Source: Bacillota bacterium
GTDB taxonomy: Bacteria > Bacillota > Bacilli > Alicyclobacillales > SLC66
Length of the DNA: 10,823 nucleotides
Reading direction: 5' to 3'
Assembly: GCA_021820825.1 (NCBI GenBank)
Contig: JAKADD010000051.1
Span: 1-10,823 of the forward strand
Positions 1-5,791 of this stretch are shown here, in pieces; positions within the stretch are counted from its first letter, which is position 1, and each line of letters starts with the position of its first letter. Both the position numbers and the translations under genes were made by a program. A model generated the notes under the pieces. That model worked only from the letters and a program-made list of their open reading frames with translations. It was not told the origin of the DNA and ran no database searches.

Positions 1-2153
1 CCCACCTTCAGAAATTCTGTCTGCGCAGTGTAGAGATCAATGATCGCCAGATCGAGCGTGGCGTACATCTCCTCGGTCGAACGAAGCACCAGAGCAGAAT
101 TCACAGTCTTGATGGCCACGCTCTCGTCGAAACCCGCTTTAAGCAGTTGCTGGACAATGGTCACTGCGGCGCTCGACTCCCGATTGGCGCGCTCGCCATT
201 GCCCATTCCATCACTGAGGGCAAGCGCATAGCGGCCATTGCCCACATCCATGACGCTGAAAAAGTCTCCGCTCTGCACCGTGCCGTCCTTGGCGGCGGCG
301 GCATAGCCCGAACGCACCTGAAACGCGCGCGCGGATGTCAACGTAACGACCTGATAGGAACCATCCATTGCGTGTTCCGTTTTCTTCACGGTGATCGTTT
401 CTCCGAGCACCTCCGAGAGCAGGGGAGCGACCAGTTTGCCGCATTCGTCATGACCGCTTGGATTCAACTGCAAAATCTCAATCTCCACCTTTCCTTCTTC
501 CAGCGAGATGATGTCAATTCCCTGCACCTCAAGACCCAGTCTCCCCAACACGTCGATAATCTGCGTTTCCTGCTTGTGGTTGGCTCCATTTTCGTAGCGA
601 ATATCCTGTGCGAGATCCCTCATGATTGCGCCCACGCCAGCCAGTTGGGCGGCCACCAGGCTGCGGCTCTCCCGCAGTTGGCGCAGCATGGCGCGTTGCC
701 GAAGGAGCGCGGCGTGGGAACGTTTCAGGGCGGGCAACAACTGATCGAGCTTCACGCAGCGACTGTACATGGACCGCGGAACATCCTCGATGCCAATGTC
801 ATCCTGTTTCTCGATCTGCGCGATCGTTTCTGTCATGGCGCGGTGCGTCGTGACCGGATCGGCAGACCAGCACTTCTCGTAGCGTCGGCACTGGATGCAG
901 AGCTCATTCACAGTCAACTCGATCGTCTCTTTGCCGCCGTTATCGTGATTGTGCGCTGGATCGCCCGCCGTCGAAAACGAACTCGCCAGTTGCGAGAATA
1001 CTGTGGCCACCTCCTCGATCCGCGTCGTCAGAAGCTCCTTGATTCGGCGCGCATGTTCCTGCTGATTCAGCGCATGGCGAGCTGTTCCAGGCGTAAAGCG
1101 GGCGATCGCCATGAGCGCCTGCTGCGGCGTCGCGTACAGGAGCAGCACCGCAATCGCGAATGCGGCCATATTGTCCAGCGACGCTGGAACGCGCTGCGTA
1201 TACAGGGTCAACACAGCCGCTCCTGTCAGAAACGCCAGACCGCTGAGAAAACGCCGGCCTTCCCGCAGCATGCCGCCCAGGACGCCGGCAAATCCAAGCA
1301 CGCCGATAAATGCGGTCATCGGGAGTGCTCCCAGCGCGAGGATCACGCCCGTGATCAGACCGACCGCTCCGCCTATACCCGGTCCGCCCACAGCGGCAAA
1401 TACCGCGACCAGGTAGCCCGCAAACACTGTTTCCAGCGAAATTCCTCTGATGGACAGGCCCTGAAGGCCAGTCAACAGCGAGGCAAGCAGGATAATGAGC
1501 GCAAATACTTCATCCGTTCGCCAATTATGGCGTGACCTTGTCATCGTCAACAGCGGCGGCAGTTGCAAAAACATCAGCGACAGCAGGAAGGAAAGCAATC
1601 CGTCAATGCTGGACATCCCCAGCGCGTACCATGTAAAACCAGTCGAGGGCCAGGTAAATCCAAAACGAAACCCGGCGTCGATGGCAAGTACTAAAAAAGG
1701 CGTTACATGGATGTCGACGCTGTCAAATCTGTTCAACAGCAGAATAAGGACGCGATAACTGAGCAGCATGGCAATCAGCAGAAGCGGGTCGGCGCCCGCA
1801 GCCACCGCCGTTGCAGAGCCAATAATCAGACCCGCCGCAAGCCACACGGAAGCGCCTTTGCGCATGTGCAGGGAAACCGCGTAGGCTGCCAGCGCAAAGG
1901 GAGTCAGCACATCCAGGATCACCGCTCTGCCCAGCAGAAAACCAACAGCGCACACGATCAGCATAAACCGCAGCCGCACCGCCAAAGCAGCCAGTCCCCG
2001 TCCATCACCCCCAGGCGCTGTATTGACGGGAGGCACGCTGGTCCTGCCGCCAGACGGTGGAGCGGACCCCGGATGCTCCAGAGCGGACACCAGGCGGATC
2101 AGCGGTTGCTCCGGACGGACAGACCGACGTCGATGCCTGTCTTTACTATTCAT
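1..2153 (-). CDS. spoIIE: Stage II sporulation protein E (SpoIIE), C-terminus cut by window edge
   Basis: SpoIIE is a membrane-bound PP2C-type serine phosphatase. It dephosphorylates SpoIIAA, which frees sigma-F in the forespore, and it also acts at the FtsZ ring of the polar septum. About 717 residues are visible of a family length near 825. Residues about 50-340 are a run of hydrophobic segments that fits the multi-spanning region I. A soluble central region follows, with a Cys-rich CIQCRRYEKCW motif near residue 420. The phosphatase domain then begins and runs off the window. It shows SGDFFSVMD (Asp about 630) and ALSDGMGNGERA (Asp about 648); these two Asp are 18 residues apart, like the two metal-binding Asp of the B. 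subtilis enzyme. EEMYATLDLAIIDL lies near the cut end. The ATG at 2153 has a weak GGGTGG ribosome site 8 bases upstream; two in-frame GTG codons just upstream are alternative starts. The gene is preceded by a Spo0A-type promoter. Confidence 0.97.
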   Translation of the reverse strand, partial: MNSKDRHRRRSVRPEQPLIRLVSALEHPGSAPPSGGRTSVPPVNTAPGGDGRGLAALAVRLRFMLIVCAVGFLLGRAVILDVLTPFALAAYAVSLHMRKGASVWLAAGLIIGSATAVAAGADPLLLIAMLLSYRVLILLLNRFDSVDIHVTPFLVLAIDAGFRFGFTWPSTGFTWYALGMSSIDGLLSFLLSLMFLQLPPLLTMTRSRHNWRTDEVFALIILLASLLTGLQGLSIRGISLETVFAGYLVAVFAAVGGPGIGGAVGLITGVILALGALPMTAFIGVLGFAGVLGGMLREGRRFLSGLAFLTGAAVLTLYTQRVPASLDNMAAFAIAVLLLYATPQQALMAIARFTPGTARHALNQQEHARRIKELLTTRIEEVATVFSQLASSFSTAGDPAHNHDNGGKETIELTVNELCIQCRRYEKCWSADPVTTHRAMTETIAQIEKQDDIGIEDVPRSMYSRCVKLDQLLPALKRSHAALLRQRAMLRQLRESRSLVAAQLAGVGAIMRDLAQDIRYENGANHKQETQIIDVLGRLGLEVQGIDIISLEEGKVEIEILQLNPSGHDECGKLVAPLLSEVLGETITVKKTEHAMDGSYQVVTLTSARAFQVRSGYAAAAKDGTVQSGDFFSVMDVGNGRYALALSDGMGNGERANRESSAAVTIVQQLLKAGFDESVAIKTVNSALVLRSTEEMYATLDLAIIDLYTAQTEFLKV

Positions 2154-2184
2154 GAATCGCACCACCCGTTCATAGAATAGTTAT

Positions 2185-2217
2185 ATTGTAGTCAGGACGA
2201 TCTGCGAACTTTGTCAA
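2185..2217 (-). promoter_or_regulatory. spoIIE promoter: sigma-A hexamers with 21-bp spacer
   Basis: On the minus strand a perfect -35 TTGACA (2217-2212) is followed after exactly 21 bases by TACAAT (2190-2185). A start site near 2178 would give a leader of about 25 bases before the spoIIE ATG. The over-long spacer is what is known for Spo0A-activated sigma-A promoters: spoIIE of B. subtilis has 21 bp and spoIIG 22 bp. The match in gene, hexamers and spacing makes this a confident call, though it is not tested here. Confidence 0.8.
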
Positions 2218-2218
2218 A
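2210..2218 (+). promoter_or_regulatory. Spo0A-binding site (0A box) over the spoIIE -35
   Basis: TTTGTCAAA on the plus strand fits the 0A-box consensus TTTGTCRAA at all nine positions. It covers the -35 hexamer of the spoIIE promoter on the opposite strand, the arrangement in which phosphorylated Spo0A contacts sigma-A at class II sporulation promoters. A weaker second match, TTTGTCGCT (7 of 9), reads on the minus strand at 2242-2234, upstream of the -35. Confidence 0.7.
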
Positions 2219-2297
2219 CACTGTTCCCGCAGCCGATAAATTTAGCGACAAAATGCAGTTCGTTTCGCAGTCCACTCGCGGACAGAGAGGCAAACAC

Positions 2298-2327
2298 TTG
2301 CCATGCGCATCACTGCGAACGCATACT
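2298..2327 (+). promoter_or_regulatory. Possible sigma-A promoter of the dCMP deaminase gene
   Basis: TTGCCA (2298-2303) and CATACT (2322-2327) are separated by 18 bases. Each hexamer departs from consensus, and the choice rests on spacing and position alone. A start site near 2334 would give a leader of about 36 bases to the ATG at 2370 and would leave out the longer reading-frame starts except the ATG at 2346. Confidence 0.35.
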
Positions 2328-2369
2328 GTACATAAACATCCGGCAATGCGAAAGGGATCGACCACCGCC

Positions 2370-2810
2370 ATGCGCAAACCTTGGGACGAGTATTTTATCG
2401 ATATGGCCAGAATGGTGGCGACACGCGCAACGTGCAATCGCCGCCAGGTCGGAGCCGTGATCGTGCGGGACAAACGAACGATTGCGTCAGGATACAACGG
2501 GAGTGTTGCAGGAGACGTGCACTGCCTGGACGTGGGCTGTAAAGTTGTGGACGAACACTGTGTTCGCACTGTTCACGCGGAGAGCAACGCCATTTTGCAA
2601 TGCGCAAAATTTGGCGTGCGCACGGAGGGCGCTGATCTGTATGTCACGCATTTCCCCTGTCTGCAGTGCACAAAACAGATCATTCAGGCGGGTATCCAGA
2701 AGGTGATCTATGCGGAGCAATACAGAAGCGACCCCTATGCGCTTGAGTTGTTCGCACAGGCCGGAGTCGCGCTCATTTATCTGGAGCATTTGGGCGTTCC
2801 GCGCGTATAG
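2370..2810 (+). CDS. comEB: dCMP deaminase, ComEB-like
   Basis: This zinc enzyme deaminates dCMP to dUMP, a route to dTMP. The 146-residue protein has the cytidine/deoxycytidylate deaminase fold with all active-site marks: His69-Ala-Glu71 (zinc ligand and proton shuttle) and Pro96-Cys97-x-x-Cys100 (zinc ligands). VGAVIVRDKR, SGYNGS and HCVRTVHAESNAILQC closely follow ComEB, and HC/C residues at 51, 52 and 57 fit the extra zinc site seen in dCMP deaminases. It lacks roughly 40 residues of the C-terminal tail of B. subtilis ComEB (189 aa), which lies beyond the catalytic core. The chosen ATG follows AAAGGGA by 12 bases, a rather long gap; the in-frame ATG at 2346 is the main alternative and has no visible ribosome site. 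The gene stands alone, not in a comE operon, and is divergent from spoIIE. The symbol is by homology; no competence role is implied. Confidence 0.92.
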   Translation: MRKPWDEYFIDMARMVATRATCNRRQVGAVIVRDKRTIASGYNGSVAGDVHCLDVGCKVVDEHCVRTVHAESNAILQCAKFGVRTEGADLYVTHFPCLQCTKQIIQAGIQKVIYAEQYRSDPYALELFAQAGVALIYLEHLGVPRV

Positions 2811-3288
2811 TGGGGTATCTGCGCATGTTGGGGGATGCTCACAGTGCCAACCTGGCTAAAAAACCAACTTTTGCGGGCTTTTCGGGATGGGGATAAGCGA
2901 TCCGTCGTTATGCTGAACCGAGTGTATTACAAATATCGCAGAACCGCACAGGTCGAAGAATCGCAGTGAGCCTGCCCTAATTTGGATTATCACTGCTCCC
3001 CTTGCCAGTATGTCGCATGATCACCGTTTCGGCTGACCCGGATGATGATGGTTCGCCTGCCACTCCCAGGCGCCAATCATGCTGGTCCTGCGTCCGGTCG
3101 TGAAAGGGGAGCCTCCTCAGCACAGGGAGGCTCCCCTTTCACGGAAAAGAAACAGCATGATCTTGTTCAATCGTATAAAACCGGGCCAGACGGCAACATC
3201 GCGCAGCTGGCGATTCAATTGATCCGGGTATGGATGTTTTATGGAATGCGAAACGCACCTCGCATAGACACCCAAAACACAGGTATAA
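2811..3288. other. Gene-free stretch with inverted repeats between convergent genes
   Basis: No reading frame here looks like a protein family. The stretch contains a 7-bp inverted repeat GCAGTGA/TCACTGC (2963-2969 and 2990-2996, 20-base loop), the strong hairpin at 3099-3143 inside a wider 9-bp repeat (3076-3084 and 3153-3161), and a small hairpin ATGCGA/TCGCAT (3246-3251 and 3260-3265) just past the yabR stop. No T-rich classical terminator follows the deaminase gene directly. Confidence 0.6.
3099..3143. terminator. Perfect 18-bp hairpin, probable bidirectional terminator
   Basis: The arms 3099-3116 and 3126-3143 are exact reverse complements around a 9-base loop. The core GGGGAGCCTCC/GGAGGCTCCCC is GC-rich, and each side ends in CTTTCACG, so transcription from either direction meets only a short T3 tract. 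It sits between a plus-strand gene and a minus-strand gene that point toward each other, which suits a shared terminator. The lack of a longer T run and its distance from both stops (289 and 145 bases) leave room for another role. Confidence 0.6.
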
Positions 3289-3690
3289 CTAACTTCTGCG
3301 TCCGCCCCGTCCGCCGCGTTTGGACTCGCTTCGCTTGAGTGCCTGCAACCGATCCTCGCTGTCTTTCATGAAACGGCCCATCTTGTCTTCAAAGGTTTGT
3401 CTGGTTCCACCGCCGCCGCTGTTGCCGCGAGGTCTGTGAGACCGCTGCGGCGCAGGATTATCTGAGGCCTGACGAATGGATAGGCCGATCTTGCCATTGT
3501 CGACGTTAATGACCTTGACGGTCACCGGATCGTTCACCTTTAAATGCTCGTTGATATCTCGCACGTAAGAATCGGCGATCTCCGAAATGTGAACGAGACC
3601 AGTTTCTCCACTCGGCAGCAATACAAAAGCCCCAAAGTGGGTGATGCCAGTGACCTTGCCTTCCAACTTGCTGCCCAGCTCAATTGACAT
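3289..3690 (-). CDS. yabR: S1 RNA-binding domain protein, YabR family
   Basis: This small RNA-binding protein (133 aa; about 128 in B. subtilis) has one S1 domain at residues about 5-75, marked by GSKLEGKVTGITHFGAFVLL, GLVHISEIAD and GKIGLSIRQ. A low-complexity tail follows, rich in Arg, Gly and Ser and ending in a basic RGGRGGRRS stretch. Its molecular role is not settled; relatives are described as general stress or RNA-binding proteins. The ATG at 3690 is chosen because the S1 domain starts at once and GAGGGGG lies 13 bases upstream, a long spacing. A GTG at 3720 is in frame but would lie almost at the expected transcript start. The gene has its own promoter just past divIC, so it can be expressed apart from the yabP-yabQ-divIC unit. 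Confidence 0.93.
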   Translation of the reverse strand: MSIELGSKLEGKVTGITHFGAFVLLPSGETGLVHISEIADSYVRDINEHLKVNDPVTVKVINVDNGKIGLSIRQASDNPAPQRSHRPRGNSGGGGTRQTFEDKMGRFMKDSEDRLQALKRSESKRGGRGGRRS

Positions 3691-3733
3691 AAAAGCGAAA
3701 GAGCCCCCTCTAAGCATCACATCTTCATTACAG

Positions 3734-3763
3734 ATTATACCGGAGCATTGAAAAATGTGTCAA
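3734..3763 (-). promoter_or_regulatory. Consensus sigma-A promoter of yabR
   Basis: On the minus strand TTGACA (3763-3758) and TATAAT (3739-3734) are both perfect, with an 18-base spacer. The -35 begins 6 bases after the divIC stop. The expected start near 3727 gives a 5' leader of about 37 bases to the yabR ATG. Confidence 0.8.
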
Positions 3764-3769
3764 GGAGAC

Positions 3770-4108
3770 CTAGTTCCCGGCGGATTGCGTCGTAAAAAGA
3801 ATCTCGCCAGGTTGGATCAGATTGTACTTTTTCTCAGCCAATTGCGCGATATAGCGATTCGAATGCAGTTCCTTGATTTGCTCGGTCAACAGTCTGGTTT
3901 GCAGTTTCGCAACCTGCAACTGGTGATCCAGAGCAACCTTTGAGGCTGCCTGCTGTTCGAATAGAGGCCGTTGCACGAACCAGTACGTGTAGGCCCCCCA
4001 CACGACTACCGCCAGGACGAGTACGTGCCTGAGCTTAAAGGGAATACGTCGCCTGGGTTTTGTATGTTTATCCATCCGCACAACAGTGCCGGTCCTTCGA
4101 TCGCCCAT
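3770..4108 (-). CDS. divIC: Septum formation initiator DivIC (FtsB-like)
   Basis: DivIC is a bitopic division protein that works with FtsL and DivIB in the divisome to activate septal wall synthesis. The 112-residue protein has a basic cytoplasmic N-terminus (KHTKPRRRIPFKLRH), one membrane segment at about residues 27-45 (LRHVLVLAVVVWGAYTYWF), an extracellular coiled coil at about 50-85, and a C-terminal KKYNLIQPGEILF stretch typical of the DivIC/FtsB family. The ATG at 4108 lies 12 bases after the yabQ stop, with GGAG overlapping that stop, so translational coupling to yabQ is likely. An internal ATG at residue 12 is possible but has no good ribosome site. Its position after yabP and yabQ is conserved in spore formers. 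Confidence 0.93.
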   Translation of the reverse strand: MGDRRTGTVVRMDKHTKPRRRIPFKLRHVLVLAVVVWGAYTYWFVQRPLFEQQAASKVALDHQLQVAKLQTRLLTEQIKELHSNRYIAQLAEKKYNLIQPGEILFTTQSAGN

Positions 4109-4120
4109 TCACCCGTTCTC

Positions 4121-4759
4121 CTACGTCTCATCATCGTCGTCGCCTGAACTGGCGCCAGAAAAAAACCTGGCCAGTAACGTACCATACTTATTCGCCATGC
4201 GCCGCCCTTCTTCCTTCCCATATAACACAATTGGCCGGAGATATTTTTTTGCCTTCCGCGCTCCCCACGCAGTTCCACCCAACACCCCATGCCCCGTTTT
4301 GACAAGGGGCCAGACAAGCACGGGTTCTATGTGGAACAGGCCCCGGTCGGCATAACGGCCGAGCAGCACAATACTCCTGTATGTGTACAGACACGGAGTG
4401 AAGATGAGCAACTGGATGGTCTTATACAGCAGTCGCAGGCACAGATACACGAACCGCACGACCAGTCTGGTGCTCGCCACAACCAGAGCGTGCGCAGTCT
4501 TATAGTAGACAAGCCATCCTGCGCCAAGCAGAAAGAACATGACCAACCGCACGTTCCCGTCGTTTGCCCCGAGCAGTAAGGTAAACACGAAAACAGTGGC
4601 AACAAGCCAGTAGGCAAGATCAAACAGGGGAGAAAATCGCTTCAGGAAGCGCCATTCTTTCAGCGAGGTTCGATATACATCATACACGACCCCCATAACC
4701 GCCCCTGCCATGGCCATCAGAATGGCTGCCGCATATTGAGCCTGTAGGTCCATAGCCAT
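4121..4759 (-). CDS. yabQ: Spore cortex biosynthesis membrane protein YabQ
   Basis: YabQ is a mother-cell membrane protein of the forespore outer membrane, needed for cortex formation in B. subtilis. The 212-residue protein opens with the family signature QAQYAAAILMAMAGAVMGVVYDVYR. Hydrophobic segments lie at about residues 8-30, 46-65, 68-87 and 92-125. A basic stretch (ARKAKKYLRP) and a strongly acidic end (SGDDDDET) follow. The start is 6 bases after the yabP stop; the ribosome site is weak (CGGGG), and the ATG two codons on is an equal alternative, so coupling to yabP is likely. Identification rests on sequence pattern and on its place between yabP and divIC. Confidence 0.92.
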   Translation of the reverse strand: MAMDLQAQYAAAILMAMAGAVMGVVYDVYRTSLKEWRFLKRFSPLFDLAYWLVATVFVFTLLLGANDGNVRLVMFFLLGAGWLVYYKTAHALVVASTRLVVRFVYLCLRLLYKTIQLLIFTPCLYTYRSIVLLGRYADRGLFHIEPVLVWPLVKTGHGVLGGTAWGARKAKKYLRPIVLYGKEEGRRMANKYGTLLARFFSGASSGDDDDET

Positions 4760-4765
4760 CCCCGA

Positions 4766-5062
4766 TTATTTAAATATTTTCCCGAACAGGCCCCTGGCCT
4801 TTTGCGTGGCGCTGACGCCCTCATCATAGTAGACCAGGTCAAAGATCGCGCCTTCGATCGATACAAGGCCGTTCTCAAGACTCAGAGCTTTGATGTGCAG
4901 GTTATCGCCACGGATGGATAGCATGCCGCTCATCGTCTGCAGAACAAACTCCTTCACATCAAACGACTCGACATTCATGACCCCTGTCACTTCGACATAC
5001 TGCCTGTTGATCATCAGAACCTGATGTTTCTCCAGTTCCCTTCTGGCTCTCTCCTCCGGCAC
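4766..5062 (-). CDS. yabP: Sporulation protein YabP
   Basis: YabP belongs to the YabP/YqfC family and is needed for spore cortex assembly; in B. subtilis it is made in the mother cell under sigma-E. The visible family core is HQVLMINRQYVEVTGVMNV, ESFDVKEFVLQTMSGMLSIRG, LHIKALSLENGLVSIEGAI and DLVYYDE, ending GLFGKIFK. The frame is open back to an ATG at 5110. I prefer the GTG at 5062, because GGGAGG sits exactly 7 bases before it, the resulting 98 residues match the usual family length of about 100, and a sigma-E-like promoter would place the transcript start downstream of 5110. The ATG at 5077 is a further candidate. Likely cotranscribed with yabQ and divIC. Confidence 0.92.
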   Translation of the reverse strand: MPEERARRELEKHQVLMINRQYVEVTGVMNVESFDVKEFVLQTMSGMLSIRGDNLHIKALSLENGLVSIEGAIFDLVYYDEGVSATQKARGLFGKIFK

Positions 5063-5105
5063 ACGGATTCCTCCCATATCGGATAGCCTGTACCCACTTC
5101 GATAC

Positions 5106-5133
5106 ACCATATGGTCCCCGCGGCGTAAATAGA
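5106..5133 (-). promoter_or_regulatory. Candidate sigma-E promoter of yabP-yabQ-divIC
   Basis: TCTATT (5133-5128) and CATATGGT (5113-5106) are 14 bases apart on the minus strand. This resembles the sigma-E pattern of an ATATT-like -35 and a CATACAnT -10, with five of eight positions in the -10. A start near 5098 would give a leader of about 36 bases to the GTG at 5062. Known sigma-E control of yabP in B. subtilis makes the site plausible, but the match is imperfect. Confidence 0.35.
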
Positions 5134-5135
5134 AC

Positions 5136-5153
5136 GAGGACTCCCTAGTCCTC
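5136..5153 (-). terminator. Small hairpin over the rqcP stop codon, possible weak terminator
   Basis: GAGGACT and AGTCCTC pair perfectly (7 bp) around a 4-base loop; the TAG stop of rqcP (5147-5145) spans the stem-loop junction. On the minus strand the sequence after it is GTTCTATTTA, which is only moderately T-rich, so termination would be partial. It lies at the natural boundary between the housekeeping genes upstream and the sporulation genes downstream. Confidence 0.4.
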
Positions 5154-5447
5154 TAGGTCGTCCTCGTCGTCAAACGCTTTATCCGAAGTTCCTGTCCGTT
5201 TGTCCTCGCCTAGCACAGTGTACAATTCCGCAGCCTGCTCCTTGCGAGCCTGCTCTACAATCCTGTCGATACGCACCAAAAGCGTCCGGTGGCCAAAACG
5301 GATGCTGAGTGTGTCGAGCACCGCCACTTCAGCGCCCGCCTTGGCCACGCGTCCGTTGACCTCCACGCGTCCGGCGTCGCAGATCTCTTTGGCCAGCGTT
5401 CTACGCTTAACCAGCCTCGACACCTTTAAAAACTTGTCCAGACGCAT
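5145..5447 (-). CDS. rqcP: RNA-binding S4 protein RqcP (YabO, Hsp15 family)
   Basis: RqcP binds peptidyl-tRNA-blocked 50S subunits and works with RqcH in adding poly-alanine tails during ribosome-associated quality control. The S4 RNA-binding domain fills residues 1-65, with the start MRLDKFLKVSRLVKRRTLAK and the motif AGRVEVNGRVAKAGAEV. The protein has 100 residues against about 86 for B. subtilis YabO; the extra length is an acidic tail ending AFDDEDDLED. The ATG follows the hup stop with no gap (TAGATG) and has no strong ribosome site, so its translation probably depends on hup. Confidence 0.93.
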   Translation of the reverse strand: MRLDKFLKVSRLVKRRTLAKEICDAGRVEVNGRVAKAGAEVAVLDTLSIRFGHRTLLVRIDRIVEQARKEQAAELYTVLGEDKRTGTSDKAFDDEDDLED

Positions 5448-5720
5448 CTACTTCGTGACATCTTTAAGCTTGTTTCCGGGCTTAAATGCGGGTACAAATG
5501 ATTCAGGTATGGCGATCACTTCGCCAGTCTGCGGATTACGGCCGTTGCGCGCCGCGCGTTTGCGGGTTTCAAATGTGCCAAACCCGATGAGTTGTACTTT
5601 TTCACCTTCGGACAACGCTTCCGAAATGGAATCCAGCACCGCGTTTACGGTCGCTTCGACATCTTTTTTCTTGAGTCCGCTCTTTTCTGCAACCTTGTTG
5701 ACCAAATCTACTTTGTTCAT
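5448..5720 (-). CDS. hup: DNA-binding protein HU
   Basis: HU is the main nucleoid-associated protein and acts as a dimer that bends DNA. At 90 residues it has the standard family length. It shows the helical N-terminus [20 protein letters not shown], the core [22 protein letters not shown] carrying the family signature, and the arm ending [17 protein letters not shown]. The frame is open upstream to 5756, but the ATG at 5720 gives the exact HU start and has AAAGGGG 11 bases before it. It stands between mazG and rqcP, an arrangement found in several spore formers but not in B. subtilis, where hbs is elsewhere. I see no clear promoter in the 71 bases after mazG, so it may be read from upstream. 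Confidence 0.97.
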   Translation of the reverse strand: MNKVDLVNKVAEKSGLKKKDVEATVNAVLDSISEALSEGEKVQLIGFGTFETRKRAARNGRNPQTGEVIAIPESFVPAFKPGNKLKDVTK

Positions 5721-5791
5721 GAAACGGCAGGCCCCTTTCAAAGGCATAATGTTCAAAGGTGAGTATTCGTGGCGTGTACAGGAAACTCCTG

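Larger units (their letters stand above)
2154..2369. other. Divergent intergenic region between spoIIE and the dCMP deaminase gene
   Basis: These 216 bases separate two divergent genes. The spoIIE half carries the 21-bp-spacer promoter and the 0A box. The deaminase half carries a possible sigma-A promoter (TTGCCA at 2298, CATACT at 2322). The deaminase reading frame stays open without a stop back to a TTG at 2211. An N-terminal extension is therefore not formally excluded, but it would read through the spoIIE regulatory region and resembles no part of the family. Confidence 0.6.

Noticed and set aside
147..1535. 462-codon open frame on the plus strand
   Set aside because: It lies wholly antisense to spoIIE, whose phosphatase motifs are unmistakable on the minus strand. 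Its translation is rich in Arg, His and Gln without domain pattern, as expected for a shadow of a GC-rich gene.
2811..3288. Possible tRNA genes, expected by analogy with the B. subtilis yabR-spoIIE interval
   Set aside because: No cloverleaf with a GTTCRANYC-like T arm could be made from either strand of this stretch.
3042..3338. 98-codon plus-strand frame in the gap after the deaminase gene
   Set aside because: It crosses the 18-bp hairpin and overlaps the 3' end of yabR antisense. Composition and motifs give no sign of a real protein.
5721..5791. Promoter for hup in the mazG-hup gap
   Set aside because: AATACT and CATTAT can be read as -10 hexamers on the minus strand, but no -35 fits at 16-19 bases, so no site is called.
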